Shown here piece after piece: positions 1 through 7,737 of a stretch of 18,497 nt of DNA. The stretch lies in contig DATABA010000015.1 in assembly GCA_036259835.1 (NCBI GenBank), positions 1-18,497 on the forward strand, read 5' to 3'. Numbering within the stretch: the stretch's first letter is position 1; each line of letters opens with the position of its first letter. The position numbers were made by a program, and so were the translations under genes. The notes beneath the pieces were generated by a model. It was not told the DNA's origin, did no database searches, and saw nothing but the letters and a program-made list of their open reading frames with translations. The stretch is from JALYGK01 sp036259835 (lineage in GTDB: Bacteria; Actinomycetota; UBA4738).

Positions 1-1
1 C

Positions 2-178
2 GATCCCGGGGTCGGGAGGGCGAAGATCGTCAAGCTGACCGCGAAGGGCCTCCGACAGCGCGCCGAGGCGCGGCGGGTACTCCAAAGCGTCGAGGCCCGA
101 GCGAAGCGGCGGCTCGGCGGCCGCCGTTACGAAGGGCTGAGGGGCGCGCTGACCGAGCTGACCTCCATGGAGGAGTAA
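2..178 (+). CDS. MarR-like transcriptional regulator, C-terminal fragment (5' end outside window)
   Basis: An open frame enters from the left edge and stops at TAA 176-178, giving the last 58 residues of a protein. The fragment has a 'KIVKLTAKGLRQR' stretch, the look of the wing strand and following helix of MarR winged-helix regulators (consensus R-x-V-x-L-T-x-x-G). A long Arg/Ala/Glu-rich helix follows, with 'LGGRRYEGLRGALTEL', matching the C-terminal dimerisation helix of that family. The DNA-recognition helix is off the window, so the ligand and targets cannot be inferred. Its stop lies 5 bases before the pgi start, and the pgi ribosome binding site lies inside its last codons, so the two genes are probably co-transcribed. 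Another winged-helix family is possible. Confidence 0.6.
   Translation, partial: DPGVGRAKIVKLTAKGLRQRAEARRVLQSVEARAKRRLGGRRYEGLRGALTELTSMEE
169..175 (+). promoter_or_regulatory. Ribosome binding site for pgi
   Basis: GGAGGAG lies 8 bases upstream of the GTG at 184, inside the last codons of the preceding MarR-like gene. It is a strong Shine-Dalgarno match and decides GTG 184 as the start of the isomerase. Confidence 0.7.
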
Positions 179-183
179 GCACC

Positions 184-1713
184 GTGGATCTCCCACCGCC
201 CCTCAGCCGGGCGGTCGCCCGCCGTCTGAAGCAGCTCGGCGACGACGATGTGGTCCGCCGGATCTGGGAGAAGGATCACACCGTTTGGCGTGACGACCCG
301 ACCGAGATCACCGACCGCCTGGGGTGGCTCACCGTCCCCAACGACATGCGGGACAACGTTTCAGATCTGAAGCGTTTTGCGGAGGGCTGCGCCGCGGACG
401 GTTTGACGACGGCGGTGCTGGCCGGGATGGGCGGTTCGAGCCTGGCCCCGGAGGTGCTTCGGATGACCCTCGGCGTCGCGCCGGGAATGCTCGATCTGGT
501 CGTCCTCGACACGACGCATCCGGATGCCATCCTGGGGCTCGAACGATCGCTTGACCTCGACCGGACGCTCTTCATCGTCTCGTCGAAGTCAGGGACGACC
601 ACGGAGACGAACTCTCATTTCGCCTACTTCTGGGACAAGGTCGGCGACGGATCGCGCTTCGTTGCGATCACAGACCCTGATACGCCGCTGGAGAAACTGG
701 CGGGCGAACACGGGTTCCGCCGGACGTTCCTCAACCCGCCGGACATCGGTGGTCGTTACTCGGCGCTTTCGTATTTCGGGCTGGTTCCGGGCGCACTGAT
801 CGGAGCGGATCTCGAAGCCTTGCTCGAGTCCGCCTTCCGCATGGTCGACATCTGCCGGAGGTCCCCAGGGAGCGGCAATACGGGTGCGGCCCTCGGCGCG
901 ATCATCGCCGAAGGGTTCCTGGCCGGACGGGACAAGCTGACGCTGGTCCTCCCCGACGGTTTCCGGTCGCTTGGCTTTTGGGTCGAGCAACTCATCGCCG
1001 AATCAACCGGAAAGGACGGTAAGGGCATCGTCCCTGTCGAGGGGGAAGCGCTCGGTACTGGCGCCGTCTATGGGAGGGACCGATTGTTTGTCGGAGTGGG
1101 GAGCGGCGACGTGGCGGAGAAGCTGCGCCCGCTCGAAGATCAAGGTCATCCCGCCGTGTTGATGTCGTTCGGCGATTCGATCGAGCTGGGGGCGGCCTTT
1201 TTCCAATGGGAGTTCGCAACGGCAGTGGCCGGCGCCATCATCCGCATTCACCCGTTCGATCAGCCGAACGTCCAGGAAGCGAAGGACGCGACGGAGAAGG
1301 TCCTTTCAACCGAAGATGAAGGCGATCCTGGGGTTGGCGACCTGAACGGACTTCTCGGCGAGATCGGCCCCGGTGACTACCTTGCCATCCAGGCGTTCCT
1401 GCCCAGGAACGACGACACCGATCGACGGTTGCGCGACGTGCGAATGCGACTGCGCGACCGCCTCCGGGTCGCCACAACCGTCGGGTTCGGCCCTCGGTTC
1501 CTGCACTCGACCGGCCAACTCCACAAGGGCGGGCCAAACACCGGCGTATTCATTCAGGTGGTGGAACGTCCCGATCAGGACATTCCGATTCCGGGAAAGC
1601 CGTATTCGTTCGGACGACTCATCGCCGCTCAGGCCGAGGGCGATCTCCGCTCGCTGCAGTCACACGGACGGCGCGTAGCGAGGGTCGGTCTCAGTGACCT
1701 GGAGGGCGTCTGA
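184..1713 (+). CDS. pgi: Glucose-6-phosphate isomerase, stand-alone form of the transaldolase-fused type
   Basis: This 509-residue protein should interconvert glucose 6-phosphate and fructose 6-phosphate in the cytosolic glycolysis/gluconeogenesis pathway. Visible signatures are the phosphosugar-binding loop 'SSKSGTTTET' near residues 133-142, the isomerase signature 'DIGGRYSALSYFG' near 187-199, the 'AESTGKDGKG' segment, 'FDQPNVQEAK' (the second signature in its variant form) and 'HSTGQLHKGG' near the C-terminus. From the N-terminal 'RIWEKDHTVW..DPTEI.DRLGWL' onward it resembles the isomerase half of bifunctional transaldolase/isomerase proteins more than the classic E. coli enzyme, but no transaldolase domain is attached. 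The GTG start is supported by GGAGGAG at 169-175. It follows the MarR-like gene by 5 bases and converges on the VIT1-like gene with only 6 bases between stops. Confidence 0.93.
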   Translation: MDLPPPLSRAVARRLKQLGDDDVVRRIWEKDHTVWRDDPTEITDRLGWLTVPNDMRDNVSDLKRFAEGCAADGLTTAVLAGMGGSSLAPEVLRMTLGVAPGMLDLVVLDTTHPDAILGLERSLDLDRTLFIVSSKSGTTTETNSHFAYFWDKVGDGSRFVAITDPDTPLEKLAGEHGFRRTFLNPPDIGGRYSALSYFGLVPGALIGADLEALLESAFRMVDICRRSPGSGNTGAALGAIIAEGFLAGRDKLTLVLPDGFRSLGFWVEQLIAESTGKDGKGIVPVEGEALGTGAVYGRDRLFVGVGSGDVAEKLRPLEDQGHPAVLMSFGDSIELGAAFFQWEFATAVAGAIIRIHPFDQPNVQEAKDATEKVLSTEDEGDPGVGDLNGLLGEIGPGDYLAIQAFLPRNDDTDRRLRDVRMRLRDRLRVATTVGFGPRFLHSTGQLHKGGPNTGVFIQVVERPDQDIPIPGKPYSFGRLIAAQAEGDLRSLQSHGRRVARVGLSDLEGV

Positions 1714-1719
1714 CCCGTT

Positions 1720-2487
1720 TCAGGCAGTGCTGACGTGAAGAGCCCGACCCACGGCGAATGTCACCCCCGCAGCGACCGCTCCCACAACAAGCTGGCGAAT
1801 CGCGGATAGCCAGGGCCGGCGTCCGGTCAGGAACGACAGACCGGCGCCCACTGCGGCGAGTGCCAGGCCGCTTGCGGAGATGGCCACGAGCGCAGCTCCG
1901 CTTCCCGAGCCGAACACGAATGGAAGCAGCGGAACGCCGGCTCCGGCGGCGAACGTCACGAAGGAAGATGCTGCCGCCCCGATCGGGGACCCCAATTCTT
2001 CGGGGTCCAGGCCCAGCTCCTCTCGGGCGTGGGTCTCTAGGGCCATCTCGGGATCCTGCATCACGACTTCCGTCACCTCTCGGGCGAGCCCTGGCGGGAA
2101 CCCCTTCCGCTCATATATCTCCTGGAGCTCGCGGTGTTCTTCCTCCGGCTCGGTGGCGAGCTCGTGGGCTTCCAGATGCAGGAGGCGTTCGAACAGTTCG
2201 CGCTGGTTTTGCATCGAGATGTATTCACCGGCCGCCATGGAGAACGCTCCCGCGAGAAGGCCGGCCACACCGGCCAGCAGGATCACGCGGTTCGATACCG
2301 CAGCGCCCGCGAATCCCATGATCAACGACAGGTTCGACACCAGGCCGTCGTTCACGCCGAAGATCGCCGCCCTGAGCGCTCCGCTCTTCCCCTTGACGCC
2401 GAACGGGAGCTCCTGCGGCGGGACGGGTCCCGGGTGCGGCCGGAGCGTGTCGACGTGCCGATTCCCGAACCACGCGGCGGGCTTCAC
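1720..2487 (-). CDS. VIT1/CCC1-family divalent metal transporter
   Basis: This 255-residue membrane protein belongs to the vacuolar iron transporter/CCC1 family, which moves Fe2+ or Mn2+ out of the cytosol. It has the hallmark first helix 'AAIFGVNDGLVSNLSLIMG' (about 40-58), then 'GAFSMAAGEYISMQ' (80-93). A charged cytosolic helical segment (about 98-162) follows, with Glu106, Glu109, Glu113, Glu115-117, Glu120, Met143, Met148 and Glu151 placed like the metal-collecting residues of plant VIT1. Three more hydrophobic helices lie at about 168-192, 197-220 and 228-250, for five in all. There is no ferritin-like domain. The start is GTG at 2487-2485, overlapping the stop of the PAC2 gene as GTGA, so it is the second gene of a coupled pair. 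Metal specificity cannot be read from the sequence. Confidence 0.87.
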   Translation of the reverse strand: MKPAAWFGNRHVDTLRPHPGPVPPQELPFGVKGKSGALRAAIFGVNDGLVSNLSLIMGFAGAAVSNRVILLAGVAGLLAGAFSMAAGEYISMQNQRELFERLLHLEAHELATEPEEEHRELQEIYERKGFPPGLAREVTEVVMQDPEMALETHAREELGLDPEELGSPIGAAASSFVTFAAGAGVPLLPFVFGSGSGAALVAISASGLALAAVGAGLSFLTGRRPWLSAIRQLVVGAVAAGVTFAVGRALHVSTA

Positions 2488-3374
2488 GATCCCGCCGAGC
2501 TCCCGCCCTGCTCTCGAAGGAACTTCTCGAGCTCCGCAGCGATCACTTCACCGGACGGCATGGGTTCCTGCGACATCCTGGTCTGTTCGCTGTTCATATC
2601 CGCGGCGGCTTCCAGGCGGCTGACGTACTCGCTGAGCTCTTCGCTCTCATTAACCAAACGAAGCACGCCCTCCTCCCAAGTGGCGGCGGCCTTCCGGAGG
2701 CCCTCGGTATTAACCGGGACCTCGAGAAGCGCTGCGGCGCGCTCGACGAGGGCGAGCGCCGCTTTCGGGTTCGGCGCGGCGGGGAGGTAATGCGGTACCG
2801 CGGCCCACAGGCTGACCGAGGGTAGCCCGGCGCGAAGCGATGCGTCGTGGACCACTCCGACGATGCCGGTTGGCCCTTCGTATTGCGACCGGGCAAGACC
2901 CAGCCGCTGCGCCGTTCCCTCGTCCGACGCAGAACCAACTACCGGGACCGGTCGGCTATGAGGAACGTCGGTGAGGAATGCGCCGAGCGTCACGAGCAGA
3001 TCCGATCCGATTTGACGAGCCGCGTCGATGATCGAGGCCGTGAAGGTTCGCCACCGAACGTTGGGCTCGGCCGCGGTGAAGAGCGCCACGTCGCGATTCC
3101 CGGGAGACGCCGCGCTGAATTCGCCGGTCGGCCAGTCGATCACTCGGCTCACGCCTCCGGCCAACCGGACGGTCGGTCGCGTCACCTGGAAGTCGAAGAA
3201 CTCCTCGGGATCGAGCTCGGCGAACTTCTTCGCGTCCCATCGATCCTTCAAGTACTGAGCCGCGATGGAGGCCGCCTCCCCTCCGTCGTTCCACCCCTTG
3301 AAGGCACAGATCAATGGGGGACGGTCGAACGTCGGTCGTTCCAAGAAGGTCACGTACTCCATGAAGGCCAGCAT
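2484..3374 (-). CDS. PAC2-family protein
   Basis: This 296-residue protein matches the PAC2 family (DUF75), named after eukaryotic proteasome assembly chaperone 2 and common in Actinobacteria and Archaea. Visible features are the family's N-terminal 'ICAFKGWNDGGEAAS' (about 22-36), 'LVTLGAFLTDVPHSRPVPV', 'GPTGIVGVVHDA', 'SLWAAVPHYLPAAPNPKAALALVE' and a charged helical tail after about 240. The bacterial function is not established and no proteasome genes lie nearby. The open frame extends to a TTG at 3413, but I prefer ATG 3374; ATG 3362 is also possible. A GAGGAG lies 14 bases before ATG 3374, longer than usual. Its stop overlaps the VIT1-like start by 4 bases. It is divergent from the cyclic-di-GMP gene across roughly 200 bases that must hold both promoters; I see no convincing -35/-10 pair there. 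Confidence 0.85.
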   Translation of the reverse strand: MLAFMEYVTFLERPTFDRPPLICAFKGWNDGGEAASIAAQYLKDRWDAKKFAELDPEEFFDFQVTRPTVRLAGGVSRVIDWPTGEFSAASPGNRDVALFTAAEPNVRWRTFTASIIDAARQIGSDLLVTLGAFLTDVPHSRPVPVVGSASDEGTAQRLGLARSQYEGPTGIVGVVHDASLRAGLPSVSLWAAVPHYLPAAPNPKAALALVERAAALLEVPVNTEGLRKAAATWEEGVLRLVNESEELSEYVSRLEAAADMNSEQTRMSQEPMPSGEVIAAELEKFLREQGGSSAGS

Positions 3375-3571
3375 ACGGGCTGAGGAATCTCCTCGTAGAG
3401 GCCCCTGTCTCAACTATGTTCCGCGCCGAACCGATCCCTATCTAGTTACTTCTGGTTGTTGTCGCGGACGTCTGTTTCCCGGCTGCCCGGACGAAGGGGA
3501 AGGTCATCAGAGCCCAAGAGCAGGAACGCGAGGACGGTGGTGGGATCGACGGACGCTCCGACGGGCGGCAG

Positions 3572-6286
3572 TTGGCCGACGTCCTTCACGGCATCCCCTC
3601 CCGGAGGACAGCGGTCGAGGCGAATGGTTCGAGCGACCCGGTCCTTGCGGCGGTGGCCGAAGGTCTGTCCGAGCTGATCCCCCACGAGCGACTCGTCCTC
3701 TATGAAACGGACGGGTCGATTCACACGCTGCTCGCCTCTTCCGGAAGTGACTCCGATGACGGCGACGCCGGCGACGCCGCCGTCCGCGACGCCGCCATCG
3801 TGGGCCGCGTGACCGAAACCAGGGAGCCCCAGCTTCTGAACGAGGTGTTCGTCGACGAAGGTGACACCGGTGAAGAAGCCGGCCCGGGTGCCACGCCCGA
3901 GTCCATCCTCGCGGTCCCGTTGCTTGCCGAGGACCACCTCAAGGGAGTGCTGTGTCTGAGCCGAAGGGGCGTCGGCCGGGCGTTCAACATCAAGGAGTTC
4001 AAGCTGGCGATGCTGTTCGGCGACATGGCAGCGCTTGCCGTCGATAACGCGGATATTCGCGCTTCTTTGGAAGCCGAGGTGGTCACGGATCACCTCACCG
4101 GGTTGCATAACCACCGCTTCTTTCAGGAGCGGTTGGCGGAAGAGCTGAGCAGGGCCCATCGGCAACGAGCGAGCGTGGCATTGATCCTGTACGACATCGA
4201 CGACTTCAAGCGAATCAACGACAGCTACGGGCATCAGATGGGTGACCGGATCCTCCAGAGCGTGGCGGCGGTGTCACGTGAGACATCCCGGTCGGAGGAC
4301 GTCATTTGCCGAATCGGAGGAGAGGAATTCGCGATCATCCTGCCCGGTAGCTCCATCAAGGAGGCCGCAGCGCTGGCGGAACGGGTCCGCGAAGGGATCC
4401 GGAAGGTCTCGCTCGACCCGGTGGGAAGAGTCACCGTAAGTCTCGGTGTGGCGGAGGGTCCCCTCCATGCATCGAGTCCTCGCGAACTCATCACGTGCGC
4501 CGATTTCGCGCTCCTCGAGGCGAAGCGGACGGGGAAGGATCGCGTCCACATTTATGCATCGGACCTTCTCGGCGCGGAACCCGAGGATCTGCGCAACAAC
4601 GACCTCGATGAGCGTGAACGCGGCGAATCCACATACGGCAGCGGAACGGGAATGCGCGGACGCCTCGCGGTCCTTGCGTCTCGCGGCGAGCTGCGCTCGG
4701 TCGCTCAGCTTCGGATGCTTCAGAGCCTTGGCACCAAGCTCAACAGGCTGAACGACGTCAAGAAGATCGGCGAAGCGATCACCGCCGAGCTTCGATCCCT
4801 GATCGACTACAACAACTGCCAGGTCCATCTGTTGGACGACGACGGCGAGACTCTCGTTCCCGTCGGGTTCCGAGGCGAGCTCCTCGACTATCAGATCGAG
4901 AGGTTTCCCGCGCTCGTGGGCAAGGTCGGCCACGGCGTCGCCGGTCATGTCGCCCAGACAGGAACGACGTACTACACGCCGAACGCCAGAGAGGATGAAG
5001 TTGCGGGAGGCCCGCGGAGGCGGCGAGGAATCGACGAGTCGATCCTCGGCGTGCCACTGGTCGCCGGTGACAGAGTTATCGGGACCGTCGTCGTCTCGAA
5101 GTTGGGCGTCGACCAGTTCGACGACGAGGACGCCCGGCTGCTGGAGGGACTGGCGTCGAACGCGGCAGTCGCTCTGGAGAACGCACGGCTCCTGGAGCGG
5201 GAGCGCGAAACGGCCCGCTTTTCGTCGGCGCTGCTCGAGTTCTCCCAGCGACTGACCAGGGCCGCCGGCACTCAGGAAGTGATGAAGGAGGCGCTCGGCG
5301 GCATCCGTGGACTGATTCGGTGCTCCGGCGTTGGAATCTGGGTTCTGGATCGCGGCAGCCAAACGCTGCGGCTCGTCGCGCACGATGGGTTCGACGCGCC
5401 GTTTGCGTCGCGGCTCCAATCCCATCACGTGCCGTGGGACGTTGCCGAGCCCTTCGTTCGATCGGCGGATATACCGTTCCTCGTGTCCCGGGACGATGTT
5501 GGTTCGTTTCCCGAGGAACTGCGGTTGGCTGACGAAACCACCGATGTCCTGATCACGCCGATGAGTTGGGCGCCTAACGACCGTGGGGCGATCGCAATCC
5601 TGGCCCCCGGTCCCGAGGCGTCGTTCTCCGAACGGGATGTCAACTTCGCCCGGGGGATCGCCGACATCACATCCCTGGCTCTTGGGAACGCTGCCAGGTT
5701 CGTCGAGCTCGAAGAAACCTACCGCTCCACGGTGGCGGCCCTCGCCAGCGCGCTCGAGGCCAAGGACGAATACACGGGAAGCCACGCCAGGGCGCTCGCG
5801 GAGATGAGCCTGACGGTGGGGGAGCGCATGGGGCTGGACCGTGAGCGTCTCAAGTGGCTCGAGCTCGGAGCGCTGTTTCACGACATCGGCAAGATCGGAG
5901 TCCGAAGCGAGGTCATCCGAAAGGCGGGGCGACTCACGGCAGCCGAGCGGAGGGAGATGCACCGCCATCCCGAGATTGGGGCGCAGATCCTGACTCCCGT
6001 CCCGTTCCTCAAGCCGCTGCTTCCCATCGTCCGGGCCTGCCACGAGAGGTGGGATGGAAAGGGATACCCCGACGGCCTGGCCGGGGAGGCAATCCCCGTC
6101 GAGGCACGGATCATCTTCGTGTGCGATGCGTACCACGCGATGACGACCAAACGTCCCTATCGCAAGGCGCTCTCTCCCGGCGAAGCGGTTCGCCGGCTCC
6201 GGCTCGCGAGCGGGACTCAGTTCGATCCGGACGTCGTGGCCGCATTCACGGCCGTGGTCGGCGAGGGCGGGATCGTCCAGTACTGA
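3572..6286 (+). CDS. GAF-GGDEF-GAF-GAF-HD-GYP cyclic-di-GMP signalling protein
   Basis: This 904-residue soluble protein carries opposing cyclic-di-GMP activities. Order: GAF (about 20-165); GGDEF diguanylate cyclase (about 170-330) with an intact 'GGEEF' active site at 249-253 and an RSED inhibitory I-site at 240-243, correctly five residues upstream; a second GAF (about 380-540); a more divergent GAF-like region (about 545-705); and a C-terminal HD-GYP phosphodiesterase (about 715-895). The HD-GYP domain has 'HDIGKIG' (His770-Asp771), 'HPEIGAQIL', 'HERWDGKGYPDGL' from 824 with GYP at 831-833, and 'CDAYHAMTTKRPYR'. Both enzymatic domains keep their key residues, so both may be active, switched by GAF ligands. 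There is no signal peptide or membrane segment. The start is uncertain: TTG 3572 gives a complete first GAF but has no clear ribosome binding site. The same frame is open back to a TAG at 3443 and contains no ATG or GTG, only a CTG at 3452. Confidence 0.9.
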   Translation: MADVLHGIPSRRTAVEANGSSDPVLAAVAEGLSELIPHERLVLYETDGSIHTLLASSGSDSDDGDAGDAAVRDAAIVGRVTETREPQLLNEVFVDEGDTGEEAGPGATPESILAVPLLAEDHLKGVLCLSRRGVGRAFNIKEFKLAMLFGDMAALAVDNADIRASLEAEVVTDHLTGLHNHRFFQERLAEELSRAHRQRASVALILYDIDDFKRINDSYGHQMGDRILQSVAAVSRETSRSEDVICRIGGEEFAIILPGSSIKEAAALAERVREGIRKVSLDPVGRVTVSLGVAEGPLHASSPRELITCADFALLEAKRTGKDRVHIYASDLLGAEPEDLRNNDLDERERGESTYGSGTGMRGRLAVLASRGELRSVAQLRMLQSLGTKLNRLNDVKKIGEAITAELRSLIDYNNCQVHLLDDDGETLVPVGFRGELLDYQIERFPALVGKVGHGVAGHVAQTGTTYYTPNAREDEVAGGPRRRRGIDESILGVPLVAGDRVIGTVVVSKLGVDQFDDEDARLLEGLASNAAVALENARLLERERETARFSSALLEFSQRLTRAAGTQEVMKEALGGIRGLIRCSGVGIWVLDRGSQTLRLVAHDGFDAPFASRLQSHHVPWDVAEPFVRSADIPFLVSRDDVGSFPEELRLADETTDVLITPMSWAPNDRGAIAILAPGPEASFSERDVNFARGIADITSLALGNAARFVELEETYRSTVAALASALEAKDEYTGSHARALAEMSLTVGERMGLDRERLKWLELGALFHDIGKIGVRSEVIRKAGRLTAAERREMHRHPEIGAQILTPVPFLKPLLPIVRACHERWDGKGYPDGLAGEAIPVEARIIFVCDAYHAMTTKRPYRKALSPGEAVRRLRLASGTQFDPDVVAAFTAVVGEGGIVQY

Positions 6287-6363
6287 AGGACTTTGCAGCG
6301 GCGCGTCCACGCCGCGCTGGCTAATCTGTCCCACGTTTCGAGCGAACCACCTTCATTCCGATC

Positions 6364-7347
6364 ATGAAGTCCATCGGGCTCGTCGGCCGGCCGTACTCGG
6401 GGAAATCGACGCTGTTCACCGCGCTCACCCGGGTCGGTGCCTCCGGGGGCCGCGCCAATCAGGCGGTGGTTCCGGTGCCGGATGAGCGTCCGGCCATCGT
6501 CGGACGGTTGGAGGGGTCACGGAAGGTGGTCCCGGCGCAGGTCCGGTTCGTGGACGTTCCTGGCGGAAGCTCGCCTCAAGCGCTGGCCGCACTCCGAGAG
6601 ACTGACGCGCTCTGCCTGGTCCTTCGAGCCTTCGGCCCCGGCCCCGCCCCAGGCGCCGAGCTCGATGACGTCAGGGCGGACCTGGTGCTGGCCGACCTTG
6701 CACTGATCGAGTCGGCGCTCGATGGAGCCCGGCGGCGGGCCAAAGGACGCGGCAAGCAAGAACTTGGAGAGCTCGCGGCGCTGGAGCGAGCCCACGACGT
6801 CCTGAGCTCAGAGATCCGCCTCCAGGACGCCGACTTGACCGAGGACGAGCGGAAGACGCTCCGGACGATGGGGCCGCTGACCCTGAAGCCGTGGGTTTTC
6901 GTGGCGAACCTCGAAGAAGGAACACCGCTCTCGGGAACGATGCCGCCAGGAACGGTCGCCGTCTACGCGGAGATCGAGGCCGAGACGGCCGGCATGCCGG
7001 AGGATGAGGCCCGATCGCTGCTGAAGGAATTCGGAGTCGAGCAGCCGGGGCTCGATGCGGTCGTCCGTGCGTGCTACTCGGCGCTCGACCTCGTCACCTT
7101 CCTGACCGCCAATGAGGAGGAGGCGCACGCGTGGGAGGTGCGCCGCGGTGCGACAGCTCCCGAGGCTGCCGGGGTCATTCATTCGGACCTTCAGCGCGGG
7201 TTCATCCGCGCCGAAGTGGTCTCGTTCGACGACTTCGTTCGAGTCGGCGGATGGCGTGCGGCCAAGGCGGGACACGTGATTCGGACCGAAGGTAAGGAGT
7301 ACGTCGTCCAAGACGGAGATGTGCTCCATGTGCGGTTCGCCGTCTGA
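6364..7347 (+). CDS. Divergent, shortened YchF/OLA1-type nucleotide-binding protein
   Basis: This 327-residue protein is related to the YchF/OLA1 family of ribosome-associated P-loop NTPases, whose members are usually about 360 residues. It has a P-loop 'GRPYSGKST' (8-16), a Walker B/G3 segment 'FVDVPGG' (62-68), an NxxE version of the base-recognition motif, 'NLEE' (182-185), a helical coiled-coil-like insert (about 105-165) and a well conserved C-terminal TGS-like domain (about 243-327, with 'GVIHSDLQRGFIRAEV' and 'EGKEYVVQDGDVLHVRF'). In OLA1/YchF the NxxE motif goes with a preference for ATP over GTP. After the Walker B segment it goes straight to 'SSPQALAALRETDALCLVLRAF', so the usual glycine-rich switch II stretch (KGAS..GEGLGN) is missing. 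It may be a paralog of the housekeeping YchF, not YchF itself. ATG 6364 has no clear ribosome binding site. It converges on the anti-sigma-type gene with a 9-base gap. Confidence 0.8.
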   Translation: MKSIGLVGRPYSGKSTLFTALTRVGASGGRANQAVVPVPDERPAIVGRLEGSRKVVPAQVRFVDVPGGSSPQALAALRETDALCLVLRAFGPGPAPGAELDDVRADLVLADLALIESALDGARRRAKGRGKQELGELAALERAHDVLSSEIRLQDADLTEDERKTLRTMGPLTLKPWVFVANLEEGTPLSGTMPPGTVAVYAEIEAETAGMPEDEARSLLKEFGVEQPGLDAVVRACYSALDLVTFLTANEEEAHAWEVRRGATAPEAAGVIHSDLQRGFIRAEVVSFDDFVRVGGWRAAKAGHVIRTEGKEYVVQDGDVLHVRFAV

Positions 7348-7356
7348 CGACGCCGG

Positions 7357-7737
7357 TCAGGCGGCGATCTCGAACCAGACCTTGGTGCCGTTATCGACCT
7401 GGACGCCCCATCGGTCGGCGATCTGCTCGACCAGGTACAGCCCCCACCCGGAGGTGCTGTAAATGCTCAATGAAACCGGGCGCGGCTCGAATCCTTCGCC
7501 CGGATCGCTCACCTCGACCCGGATCACCGACTCGCGCGGCGCCACCTTCAGCTCGATCGACGCATCCGGGTCCACCCCGGCGTGCCGGATGCAGTTCGTG
7601 ACCAGTTCACTCACCAGAAGCCGGACGTTCTCCAGGACGTTCTGCGGAATCTCGGGCGCAAGCCGGTCCAGGGCGTGCCTCGCGTCGCGAGGGGCGTCGG
7701 GCGTCGCCCGCAACCTCAGCTCAAGCGCCGCTTTCAA
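7357..7737 (-). CDS. RsbW/SpoIIAB-like anti-sigma factor serine kinase (HATPase)
   Basis: This 126-residue protein is a GHKL-type ATPase of the anti-sigma factor/serine kinase class. Such proteins hold a sigma factor inactive and phosphorylate a STAS partner. The N-box is 'ENVRLLVSELVTNCIRHAG' with Glu44 and Asn48; the G1 box is 'DPGEGF' (78-83); the G2 box is 'SGWGLYLVEQIADRWG' (96-111). The chosen start is TTG 7737-7735, overlapping the STAS gene stop as TTGA, with GGAGG 7 bases upstream. The frame stays open much further upstream, but that extension only runs antiparallel-in-register across the STAS gene. It is the last gene of a phosphatase-STAS-kinase operon. No sigma factor gene lies in the window, so its target is elsewhere, and some members of this family regulate proteins other than sigma factors. 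Confidence 0.85.
   Translation of the reverse strand: MKAALELRLRATPDAPRDARHALDRLAPEIPQNVLENVRLLVSELVTNCIRHAGVDPDASIELKVAPRESVIRVEVSDPGEGFEPRPVSLSIYSTSGWGLYLVEQIADRWGVQVDNGTKVWFEIAA

Noticed and set aside
1880..2623. Plus-strand open frame (247 codons) opposite the VIT1-like and PAC2 genes
   Set aside because: Ser/Arg/Pro-rich shadow with no motif; the minus-strand reading has clear conserved membrane-protein signatures.
3375..3413. TTG 3413 start for the PAC2 protein
   Set aside because: The extra 13 residues are not family-like, and two ATGs at 3374 and 3362 fit the conserved N-terminus better.
3757..3798. Short GACGCC-rich repeated stretch
   Set aside because: It encodes an acidic Asp/Ala loop within the first GAF domain, and the repeats are short and irregular, so it is ordinary low-complexity coding sequence.
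4274..6334. Long minus-strand open frame (686 codons) opposite the cyclic-di-GMP gene
   Set aside because: It is a mirror of the strongly supported GGDEF/HD-GYP coding sequence in GC-rich DNA. Its translation has no recognisable domain and is rich in Arg/Asp/Pro, as expected for an antisense shadow.
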